Part shown: piece after piece, positions 51,928 through 63,743 of the stretch | Position numbering within the stretch: position 1 is the stretch's first letter | Layout: each line of letters starts with the position of its first letter | Notes under the pieces: generated by a model | What the model saw: only the letters and a program-made list of their open reading frames with translations | Told to the model about the DNA's origin: nothing | The model's database searches: none | Program-made: the position numbers and the translations under genes | Source: Riptortus pedestris | Lineage: Eukaryota; Arthropoda; Insecta; Hemiptera; Alydidae | DNA length: 64,000 nucleotides | Assembly: GCA_019009955.1 (NCBI GenBank) | Contig: CM032229.1 | Coordinates: forward strand, 195,663,001-195,727,000 | Direction of reading: 5' to 3'

Positions 51928-54900
51928 TGGAGGATTGGGCCTGCTACAGCCTAGACTGGTGATGGAGGATGGGGCTGCATCAGCCTAGACTGGTGATGGA
52001 GGATGGGGCTGCATCAGCCTAGACTGGTGATGGAGGATGGGCCTGCTACAGCCTAGACTGGTGATGGAGGATGGGGCTGCATCAGCCTAGACTGGTGATG
52101 GAGGATGGGCCTGCTACAGCCTAGACTGGTGATGGAGGATGGGGCTGCATCAGCCTAGACTGGTGATGGAGGATGGGGCTGCATCAGCCTAGACTGGTGA
52201 TGGAGGATGGGGCTGCATCAGCCTAGACTGGTGATGGAGGATGGGGCTGCATCAGCCTAGACTGGTGATGGAGGATGGGGGCTGCATCAGCCTAGACTGG
52301 TGATGGAGGATGGGGCTGCATCAGCCTAGACTGGTGATGGAGGATGGGCCTGCTACAGCCTAGACTGGTGATGGAGGATGGGGCTGCATCAGCCTAGACT
52401 GGTGATGGAGGATGGGGGCTGCATCAGCCTAGACTGGTGATGGAGGATGGGGCTGCATCAGCCTAGACTGGTGATGGAGGATGGGGGCTGCATCAGCCTA
52501 GACTGGTGATGGAGGATGGGGGCTGCATCAGCCTAGACTGGTGATGGAGGATGGGGCTGCATCAGCCTAGACTGGTGATGGAGGATGGGGCTCCATCAGC
52601 CTAGACTGGTGATGGAGGATGGGCCTGCAACCGCCTAGCCTGGTGATGGCGGATGGGGGCTGCATCAGCCTAGACTGGTGATGGAGGATGGGGCTGCATC
52701 AGCCTAGACTGGTGATGGAGGATGGGGGCTGCATCAGCCTAGACTGGTGATGGAGGATGGGGCTGCATCAGCCTAGACTGGTGATGGAGGATGGGGCTGC
52801 ATCAGCCTAGACTGGTGATGGAGGATGGGGCTGCATCAGCCTAGACTGGTGATGGAGGATGGGGCTGCATCAGCCTAGACTGGTGATGGAGGATGGGGCT
52901 GGCTGCATCAGCCTTAGACTGGTGATGGAGGATGGGGCTGCTTGCATCAGGCCTAGACTGGTTGATGGAGGATGGGCCTGCTACAGCTGCATCAGACTGA
53001 CTGGTGATGGGAGGATGGGGGGCTGCATCAGCCTAGGCTGGTGATGGAGGATGGGGCCTGCATCAGCCTAGACTGGTGATGGAGGATGGGGCTGCATCAG
53101 CCTAGACTGGTGATGGAGGATGGGGGCTGCATCAGCCTAGGACTGGTGATGGAAGGAATGGGGGGCTGCATCAGCCTAGACTGGTGATGGAGGATGGGGC
53201 TGCTACAGCCTAGTCTGGTGATGGCGGATGGGGGCTGCATCAGCCTAGACTGGTGATGGAGGATGGGGCTGCATCAGCCTAGACTGGTGATGGAGGATGG
53301 GGGCTGCATCAGCCTAGACTGGTGATGGAGGATGGGCCTGCTACAGCGTAGACTGGTGATGGAGGATGGGGGCTGCATCAGCCTAGACTGGTGATGGAGG
53401 ATGGGGGCTGCAACATCCTAGACTGTGATGGAGGTTGGGGGCTGCATCAGCCTAGACTGGTGATGGAGGATGGGGGCTGCATCAGCCTAGACTGGTGATG
53501 GAGGATGGGGCTGCATCAGCCTAGACTGGTGATGGAGGATGGGCCTGCTACAGCCTAGACTGGTGATGGAGGATGGGCCTGCTACAGCCTAGACTGGTGA
53601 TGGAGGATGGGGGCTGCATCAGCCTAGACTGGTGATGGAGGATGGGGCTGCATCAGCCTAGACTGGTGATGGAGGATGGGGCTGCATCAGCCTAGACTGG
53701 TGATGGAGGATGGGGGCTGCATCAGCCTAACTAACTGGTGATGGAGGATGGGGCTGCATCAGCCTAGACTGGTGATGGAGGATGGTGGCCCTGCTACCAG
53801 CCTAGACTGGTGATGGAGGATGGGGGCCTGCTATCAGCCTAGACTGATGATGGAGGATGGGGGCTTCTGCATCAGCCTAGTCTGGTGATGGAGGATGGGG
53901 GCCTGCACAGCCTAGACTGGTGATGGAGGATGTGGCTGCATCAGCCTAGACTGGTGATGGAGGATGGGGCTGCATCAGCCTAGACTGGTGATGGAGGATG
54001 GGGGCTGCATCAGCCTAGACTGGTGATGTAGGATGGGCCTGCATCAGCCTAGGACTGGTGATGAGGATGGGGGCTGCATCAGCCTAGACTGGTGATGGAG
54101 GATGGGGGCTGCATCAGCCTAGACTGGTGATGGAGGATGGGGCTGCATCAGCCTAGACTGGTGATGGAGGATGGGGGGCATGCATCAGCCTAGACTGGTG
54201 ATGGAGGATGGGGGCCTGCTTATCAGCCTAGACTGGTGATGGAGGATGGGGCTGGCATCAGCCTAGACTGGTGATGGAGGATGGGGCTGCATCAGCCTAG
54301 ACTGGTGATGGAGGATGGGGCCAGCTACAGCCTATACTGGTGATGGAGGATGGGGCTGCATCAGCCTAGACTGGTGTGATGGAGGACTGTGGGCTGCATC
54401 AGCCTAGGACTGGTGATGGAGGATGGGGGGCTCCTGCATCAGCCTAGACTGGTGATTGGAGGATGGGGGCTGCATCAGCCTAGACTGGTGATGGAGGATG
54501 GGGCTGCATCAGCCTAGACTGGGTGATGGAGGATGGGGCTGCATCAGCCTAGACTGGTGATGGAGGATCGGGGGCTGCATCAGCCTAGACTGGTGAATGA
54601 TGGAGGATGGGGCCTGCTACAGCCTAGAACTGGTGATTGGAGGATGGGGGCTGCATCAGCCTAGACTGGTGATGGAGGATGGGGGCCTGCTACAGCCTAG
54701 ACTGGTGATGGAGGATGGGGCTGCATCAGCCTAGACTGGAGTGATGGAGGATGGGGCTGCTAACAGCCTTAGACTGGTGATGGAGGATGGCTGCATCAGC
54801 CTAGACTGGTGATGGAGGATGGGGCATGCATCAGCCTAGACTGGTGATGGAGGATGGGCCATGCTACAGCCTAGACACTGGTGATGGAGGATGGGCCTGC

Positions 54901-57900
54901 TACAGCCTAGAACTGATGATGGAGGATGGGCCTGCATCAGCCTAGGACTGGTGATGGAGGATGGGCCTGCATCAGCCTAGACTGGTGAATGGAGGATGGG
55001 GGCCTGCATTCAGCCTTAGAGCGCTGGTGATGGAGGATGGGGGCTGCATCAGCCTAGACTGGTGATGGAGGATGGGGGCTGCACAGCCTAGACTGGTGAT
55101 TGGAGGATGGGCTGCAGCATACAGCCTAGACTGGTGATGGAGGATGTGGGCTGCATCAGCCTAGACTGGTTGATGGAGGATGGGCCTGCTACAGCCTAGA
55201 CTGGTGAATGGGAGGATGGGGGGGCTGCTACAAGCCTAAGACTGGTGATGGAGGATGGGGCTGCATCAGCCTTGACTGGTGAATGGAGGAATGGGCCTGC
55301 ATCAGCCTAGACTGGTGATGGAGGATGGGGGCCAGCATACAGCCTAGACTGGTGATGGAGGATGGGGGCTGCATCAGCCTAGACTGGTGATGTGAGGATG
55401 GGCCTGCATCAGCCTAACTGGTGATGGAGGATGGGGCTGCATCAGCCGCTAGACAGGTGATGGAGGAATGGGGGCTGTCATCAGCCTAGGGACTGGTGAT
55501 GGAGGATGTGGGCTGCCCATCAGCCTAGGAACTTGGTGATGGAGGATGGGGCTGCATCCGCCTAGACTGGTGATGGAGGATGGGGGCTGCATCAGCCTAG
55601 ACTGGTGATGGAGGATGGGGGCTGCATCAGCCTAGACTGGTGATGGAGGATGGGGCTGCATCAGCCTAGACTGGTGATGGAGGATGGGGGATGCATCATC
55701 CTAGACTGGTGATGGAGGATGGGGGGCTGCATCAGCCTAGAGCTGGTGATGGAGGATGGGGGCTGCATCAGCCTAGGACTGGTGATGGAGGATGGGGCTG
55801 CATCAGGCCTAGAATAACCTGGTGATGGAGGATGGGGCTGCATCAGCTAGGCTGGTGATGGAGGATGGGGGCTGCATCAGCCTAGACTGGTGATGGAGGA
55901 TGGGGCCTGCTACAGCCTAGACTGGTGATTGGAGGATGGGGGCTGCATCAGCCTAGACTGGTGATGGAGGATGCGGGCCTGCTACAGCCTAGACTGGTGA
56001 TGGAAAGGATGGGGGCTGCATCAGCCTAGACTGAGTGATGGAGGATGGGGCTGCATCATCCTAGACTGGTGATGGATGATGGGGGCTGCATCAGCCTAGA
56101 CTGGTGATGGAGGATGGGGCTTCCTCAGCCTCGACTGGTAATGGAGGATAGGGGCCTGCATCAGCCTAGACTGGTGATGGAGGATGGGGGCTGCATCAGC
56201 CTAGGCTGGTGATGGAGGATGGGCCTGCAACAGCCTAGACTGGTGATGGAGGATGGGGGCTGAATCACCGTAGACGGGTGAGGGTGGATGGGGCTGCTAT
56301 CAGCCTAGACTGGTGATGGAGGATGGATGGGGGCTGCATCAGCCTAGACTGGTGATGGAGGATGGGCTTGCATCAGCCTAGACTGGTGATGGAGGATGGG
56401 GGCTGCATCAGCCGAGACTGGTGATGGAGGATGGGGGCTGCACCAGCCTAGACTGGTGATGGAGGATGGGGCTGCTACAGCCTAGACTGGTGATGGAGGA
56501 GGGGCCTGTTACAGCCTAGACTGGTGATGGAGGATGGGCCTGCTACAGCCTGACTGTGGTGATGGAGGATGGGGGGCACTGCATCAGCCTAGACTGGTGA
56601 TGGAGGATGGGCCTGCTACAGCCTAGACTGGTGATGGAGGATGGGGCTGCATCAGCCTAGTGCATAGGGAGACTGTTACAGCCTAGACTGGTGATGGAGG
56701 ATGGGCCTGCTACAGCATAGACTGGTGATGGAGGATGGGCTGCTACAGCCTAGACATGGTGATGGAGGATGGGGCTGCATCAGCCTAGCGTGGTGATGGA
56801 GGATTGGGCCTGCTACAGCCTAGACTGGTGATGGAGGATGGGCCTGCTACAGCCTTGTAACTGGGTGATGGAGGATGGCTGTTACAGCCTAGACTGGTGA
56901 TGGAGGATGGGGCTGCATCAGCCTAGACTGGTGATGGAGGATGTGGCTCTTGCATACAGCCTAGACTGGTGATGGAGGAATGGGCCTGCTACAGCCTAGT
57001 CTGGTGATGGAGGATGGGGCTGCATCAGCCTAGACTGGTGATGGAGGATGGGCCTGCTACAGCCTAGACTGGTGATGGAGGATGGGCCTGCTACAGCCTA
57101 GACTGGTGATGGAGGATGGGCCTGCTACAGCCTAGACTGGTGATGGAGGATGGGGGCTGCATCAGCCTAGACTGGTGATGGAGGATGGGCCTGCTACAGC
57201 ATCGACTGGTGATGGAGTATGGGTCTGCATCAGCCTAGACTGGTGATGGGGGATGGGGGGGGGGGGGGGGCTGGCATCAGCCTAGGACTGGGTGATGGAG
57301 GATGGGCCTGCTACAGCCTTGACTGGTGATGGCGGTTGGGGCTGCAACAGCCTTGTCGGGTGATGGAGGATGGGGCTGCATCAGCCTAGACTGGTGATGG
57401 AGGATGGGGCTGCTACAGCCTAGACTGGTGATGGAGGATGGGGGCTGCATCAGCCTAGACTGGTGATGGGAGGATGGGGCTGCATCAGCCTAGACTGGTG
57501 AATGGAGGATGGGGCTAGCATCAGCCTAGAATTGGTGATGGAGGGATGGGGCTGCATCAGCCTAGACTGGTGATGGAGGATGGGGCTGCATCAGCCTAGA
57601 CTGGTGATGGAGGATGGGGCTGCATCAGCCTAGTCTGGTGATGGAGGCGGGGGGCTGCATCAGCCTAGACTGGTGATGGAGGATGGGGGCTGCAGACAGC
57701 CTAGACTGGTGAATGGAGGATGGGGCTGCATCAGCCTAGACTGGTGATGGAGGATGGGGCGGCATCAGCCTAGACTGGTGATGGAGGATGGGGCTGCATC
57801 AGCCTAGACTGGTGATGGAGGATGGGGCTGCATCAGCCTAGACTGGTGATGGAGGATGGGGCTGCATCAGCCTAGACTGGAGATGGAGGATGGGGCTGCA

Positions 57901-59127
57901 TCAGCCTAGACTGGTGATGGAGGATGGGGCTGCTACAGCCTAGACTGGTGATGGAGGATGGGGCTGCATCAGCCTAGACTGGTGATGGAGGATGGGGCTG
58001 CATCAGCCTAGACTGGTGATGGAGGATGGGGGCTGCATCAGCCTAGACTGGTGATGGAGGATGGGGCTGCATCAGCCTAGACTGGTGATGGAGGATGGGG
58101 GCTGCATCAGCCTAGACTGGTGATGGAGGATGGGGGCTGCATCAGCCTAGACTGGTGATGGAGGATGGGGGCTGCATCAGCCTCGACTGGTGTTGGAGGA
58201 TGGGGGCTGCATCAGCCTAGAATGGTGATGGAGGAGGGGGGCTGCATCAGCCTAGACTGGTGATGGAGGATGGGGGCTGCATCAGCCTAGACTGGTGATG
58301 GAGGATGGGCCTGCATCAGCCTAGGACTGAGTGATGGGAGGAATGGGGGCTGCATCAGCCTAGACTGGTGATGGAGGATGGGGGCTGCATCAGCCTAGAC
58401 TGGTGATGGAGGATGGGGCTGCATCAGCCTAGACTGGTGATGGAGGATGGGGGCTGCATCAGCCTAGACTGGTGATGGAGGATGGGCCTGCTCATCAGCC
58501 TAGACTGATGATGGAGGATGGGGGCTGCATCAGCCTAGACTGGTGATGGAGGATGGGGCTGCATCAGCCTAGACTGGTGATGGAGGATGGGGCTGCATCA
58601 GCCTAGACTGGTGATGGAGGATGGGGGCTGCATCAGCCTAGACTGGTGATGGAGGATGGGCCTGCTACAGCCTAGACTGGTGATGGAGGATGGGGGCTGC
58701 ATCAGCCTAGACTGGTGATGGAGGATGGGGCTGCATCAGCCTAGACTGGTGATGGAGGATGGGGCTGCATCAGCCTAGACTGGTGATGGAGGATGGGGCT
58801 GCATCAGCCTAGACTGGTGATGGAGGATGGGGCTGCATCAGCCTAGACTGGTGATGGAGGATGGGGCTGCATCAGCCTAGACTGGTTATGTAGGATGGGG
58901 CTGCATCAGCCTAGACTGGTGATGGAGGATGGGGCTGCATCAGCCTAGACTGGTGATGGAGGATGGGGCTGCATCAGCCTAGAGCTTGGTGATGGAGGAT
59001 GGGGCTGCATCAGCCTAGACTGGTGATGGAGGATGGGGCTGCATCAGCCTAGACTGGTGATGGAGGATTAGGCCTGCTACAGCCTAGACTGGTGATGGAG
59101 GATTAGGCCTGCTACAGCCTAGACTGC
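51918..59127. repeat. 34-bp satellite, about 7.2 kb (roughly 210 units)
   Basis: Unit: GACTGGTGATGGAGGATGGG then GCTGCATCAGCCTA. A second unit type reads GGGCCTGCTACAGCCTA and is interspersed. Variation in G-run length (GGGG to GGGGGG) is common, with a G17 run near 57257. Indels are frequent at 52900-56900 and rare at both ends. The first unit overlaps the Gypsy pol stop codon (GACTGGTGA). Confidence 0.97.
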
Positions 59128-59745
59128 TTTATTCTAGATAATAATGCTGGAACGTGTGGTGGGTTTGATTCACTCAGGAGTTATTGAATGTTTACAATTT
59201 TCATACTGATTATAACTCCTTTATTCTGGTGAGGCCAGGCGAAATCCATTTTATATGCCGAACTCATTAATTTATTATGTTACTTCATAAAGTTGGCTAT
59301 TATAATATCCATATGAAGTAATAGATAGATATTTTTTTTGGCTTCTGTTTACAACAAATGAAGTGTGAGAATTGAACAAAGAATGCGATCATAATTGCCG
59401 TAGTAATTGGTACCGTGTCATTCGACCTAACAAGCGGATAATATTTCTGAAGCACTTAATGTATAGATTTAATCCATCGTATGGATGGGCTTAAGTAAGC
59501 GGATTAAGTTAAAGTAGTCTCGTCCGATCTTCAGCTACAACACTTAAGCCATTAGTATTCAAAGTCCATTAGCTTAAACAACTTAATTAAGATAATTAAT
59601 CCTTGCTCCCTTCGGGAATTAAAACGCTTAATCTCCAGGGAGTATTGGGGACTTATTTCTAAATTACTCAATGACGGGTTTACAAATACTCGAGCAAAAA
59701 TAAATTATTACACTTGTCCAGTATGAAATGTTATTTATTTATATA
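59128..59745. other. Unassigned AT-rich spacer
   Basis: No gene, RNA or repeat recognised. AT-rich direct words (CTTAATTAA, TTAAGCCATTAG) occur but no clear structure. Confidence 0.4.
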
Positions 59746-61036
59746 AAGGTAGACCTTGCTTGGAGTGGTAAGGAAGGCGGAAAGGGTATTGACGAGGCTA
59801 CATTGCAAACTCGGCATTTCCTTCCATTGTGAAGTAGCATTCTGCAGAATGAGGCAGCATCAGCCACCATGCACATGATAAAGGTAGTGACCTTGGTTGG
59901 AGTGGTAAGGAAGGCGGAAAGGGTATTGACGAGGCTACATTGCAAACTCGGCATTTCCTTCCATTGTGAAGTAGCATTCTGCAGAATGAGGCAGCATCAG
60001 CCACCATGCACATGATAAAGGTAGACCTTGCTTGGAGTGGTAAGGAAGGCGGAAAGGGTATTGACGAGGCTACATTGCAAACTCGGCATTTCCTTCCATT
60101 GTGAAGTAGCATTCTGCAGAATGAGGCAGCATCAGCCACCATGCACATGATAAAGGTAGACCTTGCTTGGAGTGGTAAAGAAAGGCGGAAAGGGGTATTG
60201 ACGGGAGGCAACATTGCAAACTCGGCAATTTCCTTCCATTGTGAAGTAGCAATTTCTGCAGAATGAGGCAGCATCAGCCACCATGCACATGATAAAGGTA
60301 AGACCTTGTTTGGATGTGGTAATGAAGGCGGAAAGGGTATTGACGAGGCTACATTGCAAACTCGGCATTTCCTTCCATTGTGAAGTAGCATTCTGCAGAA
60401 TGAGGCAGCATCAGCCACCATGCACATGATAAAGGTAGACCTTGTTTGGAGTGGTAAGGAAGGCGGAAAGGGTATTGACGAGGCTACATTGCAAACTCGG
60501 CATTTCCTTCCATTGTGAAGTAGCATTCTGCAGAATGAGGCAGCATCAGCCACCATGCACATGATAAAGGTAGACCTTGTTGGAGTGAGTAAGGAAGGCG
60601 GAAAGGGTATTGACGAGTCAACATTGCAAACTCGGCATTTCCTTCCATTGTGAAGTAGCATTCTGCAGAATGAGGCAGCATCAGCCACCATGCACATGAT
60701 AAAGGTAGGTCTACCTTGCTTGGAGTGGTAAAGATGGCGGAAAGGGTATTGACGAGGCTACATTGCAAACTCGGCATTTCCTTCCATTGTGAAGTAGCAT
60801 TCTGCAGAATGAGGCAGCATCAGCCACCATGCACATGATAAAGGTAGACCTTGCTTGGAGTGGTAAGGAAGGCGGAAAGGGTATTGACGAGGCTACATTG
60901 CAAACTCGGCATTTCCTTCCATTGTGAAGTAGCATTCTGCAGAATGAGGCAGCATCAGCCACCATGCACATGATAAAGGTAGACCTTGTTTGGAGTGGTA
61001 AAGATGGCGGAAAGGGTATTGACGAGGCTACATTGC
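59746..61036. repeat. 135-bp satellite, about 9.5 units
   Basis: AAGGTAGACCTTGCTTGGAG starts successive units about 135-137 bp apart (59746, 59881, 60018 and so on). Since 135 is a multiple of 3, the minus strand is open across several units (60697-59798, 299 codons) with the 45-residue repeat MCMVADAASFCRMLLHNGRK and CRVCNVASSIPFPPSLPLQ. The product resembles no known protein, and indels break the frame repeatedly. Confidence 0.95.
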
Positions 61037-61341
61037 ATTGTATTGTTGTCGGAAGTGATTATAGTTCCATATAGTGGTTTATATGGTTTATATGGTTACA
61101 TGGTTTATGGACTGCGAGAAGGACATCGAGAATAATATAAATAATTGACATTCCTCTTGGAAATGTTGCTAGGCGAAGATGAATGCGCCTGGCGATGGCA
61201 AACAAGATGGTGACTCGACTGCAGAAAATAATGGTGACCAGCTACGAATCGATGCTTGCTCGTGCCAACATTCCCAGGCTTTAGCCCCAACCTCTTTACT
61301 TGTTTCTGTAGGTTTTATTTACAATGACAAAACACACCGTC
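61037..61341. other. Unassigned stretch with a small open frame
   Basis: A plus-strand frame starts MNAPGDGKQDGDSTAENN at 61179 and runs 66 codons, the last part over the family M 5' end. No motif is recognised. It may be transposon leader sequence. Confidence 0.35.
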
Positions 61342-61787
61342 CGTCACGCAGGGTATACCGTACGCTGCGTAAACTATAGTAGATTTACCACGCGAAGGTT
61401 TACAATAGATAAATATACATGCATATAACACTGCCGTCAATGCTTAGTAATTTTCTAATACTCGCTAAGGAAAGCGGCTGAATTGTAAACAAACAGGCTA
61501 GCCAGCCGCGTAGCGCTGCATAGATAGACCGGAAATGCAAACAATTAATGAAATATATCTGAATATAAAATATTAATTTATTGAAAACAATTTTACTTAA
61601 GCTAGCGCTGTAATTTGTAATGAATCAAAAGCAGTTTTATCTCATTCACTCCAATGTTAGTAATATAAAACAAAAGAAGGGGGGGGTCAAAAGTACGTAT
61701 TTGCATATGTCTCACAGAGTAAAAGTTCAATGAAAACAATATTTGGTATTTAGGCTTCGAATAATGTGGTTTATTATATAACAGATT
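61342..61787 (+). mobile_element. Family M 5' part
   Basis: CGTCACGCAGGG, CTGCGTAAACTATAGTAGATTTACC, GTAAACAAACAGGCTAGCCAGCC, a G-run at 61680, CATATGTCTCACAGAGTAA and GGCTTCGAATAATGTGGTTTATTATATAACAG match other copies in order. It then stops where the R2-like fragment begins. Confidence 0.65.
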
Positions 61788-62690
61788 TTGCTTGCGTCCT
61801 CTGTTCCTGGTCTGAGGTGTTTTTTGAGTGCCGTGGCTGATAGATTGGGTGATTGTGGGCTGGAGCTTAATCCGGCTAAGTCACGCACCCTGACTGTTGC
61901 CGAGGTCCGTTATATGGTCGGTGATGCCGTCATCCAGCCCGTTGGTCTTGAGGATTCCTGGGAGTATTTGGGGGTTAGGTTCTCTCACTCGGGTGTGGTG
62001 CGTGACCATGTCGATGTAGGGCCTGGGCTTGAGAGGATCTCTAGGGCTCCTCTCAAACCACAGCAGAAGATGGAGCTCCTGAGAACTTTTTTTCTTCCGG
62101 GTATGTTTCATAGGGGTACATTTGGTGTCACCTATCAGTACAGATTGGGAGGCAAATGCAGACTGGGCTGTGGAAGAGATGAGACACAAGTGCATGCTTT
62201 CAACCACTGCCCGGCAATGCGACCTGCGGTCACATTAAGGCATCATGCAGTAGTGAAGCTTCTTAGTGAGTCCTTGTGGAGGAGGGGATGGAGGGTCTTC
62301 GTGGAGAAGACACTCGTCAGACAGCACGAGGAGGTGTGCAGGCCGGACATTATTATTGCCAACGAGGAAGAGCTGGTCATCTTGGATGTCACGGTCGTGA
62401 CAGGGCTCATTAAGGACGAGACCTTTAGTCAGCTGAAAGTGGAGAAGTATGGCAAGGAGGCGTAGGGTCATTCCGGTCACTGCTACATATAAAGGAATTT
62501 GGGCCAAGTGGACTGCGAAGGAGCTTAGGAGCATTGGCGTGGGAAGCCGAGTCCTGCACTGGATGACCCTGCGGATACTTCGGGCTGGCAATATGAATTT
62601 AGGAACTTTTAAGAAAATGGCCACCCTCCGAACAGGATGCAGTCGTCGACGTGAAGTGTTCTCAAGGACGTAGTCCGGGGTAAAAATGGA
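61788..62690 (+). pseudogene. R2-like LINE remnant with internal deletion
   Basis: The 225-codon frame (61788-62465) begins in the RT thumb: SVPGLRCFLSAVADRLGDCG, LELNPAKSRTLTV, DSWEYLGVRFSHSG, PLKPQQKMELLRTFFLPG. It then jumps to CRLGCGRDETQVHAFNHC (CCHC zinc motif), RHHAVVKLLSESL, CRPDIIIAN (PD) and ILDVTVVTG (D) of the restriction-like endonuclease. The last part is in another frame (62449-62673): VTATYKGIWAKWTAKELRSI and LHWMTLRILRAG. About 150 residues are missing between thumb and zinc motif, the RT palm is absent, and a frameshift lies near 62455. R2 elements normally sit in 28S rRNA genes; none is seen here. Confidence 0.82.
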
Positions 62691-63470
62691 CCACCGTTGT
62701 GTGAGGCCCTGGTGAGCTGGCTTATATTCCGTAATCAAGTTTTTAGTGGACTGAGTGGGGTGAAATAAATAGTTCTGTGCACTTTTCAAGTTGTATATTA
62801 AAAACAATAAAAAACTTCTTGGCATAAAATATTTACAGGCAACAAGTGTAGTAGTTTCACTATTCACTATGGTCCAGTTTGAATAGCCACAACTCAGTCA
62901 CAGTTAGCACGAGACACTAGATATTTTCTTTCGCATTTCTAACATTGCACTCGCAATCCGGTTAACTATTTTTACTGACTGAACATATTTTAAAACCATC
63001 TGGTATTTTTTATACCGCGAGGTTATCATATTTGATAGCGAACCACTCACGAGTACGAGCGTCGCCGCTACAAGTTAGTTTTTATTTTGGCATTATGTTT
63101 GTTTTTGTTCTTTGTACGGACTGGCAGAGCTCTTTTATTTACTTATTTTCTGTTACGGAGTTGTGTTTTATATTTTGGTAATTTCTATTATATTTTTTTT
63201 TGTGTATTTTGTATTAATATTATCTTTATTTGATATTATTATTATTATTATATTTCTTGTTTAAGTCTGGGTTAGGGCCTGTCCTAGATGTGTTAGGCGA
63301 GTCACCCCAGCAGGGGGTAGGCTCACAAATTTTGACCCGTGTGGTCAATCTTAAGGGTGTAGCGAGTCCAAATGTATAGACGCTGTTTTATTTATTATTT
63401 TTTTATGGTTGTAATGTATTTGCTAATGGAGTATTTGATGAATTGTAATAAATTATCGCAAATAAAATTT
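62691..63470. other. Possible R2-like 3' UTR and unassigned DNA
   Basis: No open frame with known motif. T-rich, with an (ATT)n run at 63230-63252. Some or all could be the untranslated end of the preceding LINE; its boundary is not visible. Confidence 0.4.
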
Positions 63471-63474
63471 TTAT

Positions 63475-63570
63475 ATAGGGTCGATGGACATTTGAAGAAA
63501 AATTTCGGAAATTCCGTCATGAGTGCGGCCTCAATAGCTGATTTCTCTTATGGGAAATCTGCTAAAAAAT
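63475..63570 (+). mobile_element. Family M 3'-end fragment
   Basis: ATAGGGTCGATGGACATTTG, TTCCGTCATGAGTGCGGCC, then the hairpin AGCTGATTTCTC/GGGAAATCTGCTAAAA. This is the same terminal 90 bp as at 6000-6092 and 46667-46757. Confidence 0.75.
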
Positions 63571-63743
63571 ACACTCAACAAAATAACATATCTTCTAACC
63601 TACAATAATTGAAACGATTCAAATAATAAGAAGAAAGGCCATTAAGGGCATTGTAAAAAAAGGCATTAGCACCCAAAAAGTGTTTTTACCCTTAACGTAA
63701 CACGTGTCACTAAAACTAAATAAATTTTAAGTTAAACTGTACA

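Noticed and set aside
20567..59127. CRISPR-like arrays
   Set aside because: All repeats are head-to-tail without unique spacers, in an animal nuclear context; they are satellites.
63330..63365. Sequence TCTTAAGGGTGTAGCGAG resembling the R2 target in 28S rRNA (TCTTAAGG/TAGC)
   Set aside because: The match is about 12 bases with insertions, and no 28S sequence continues on either side; likely chance.
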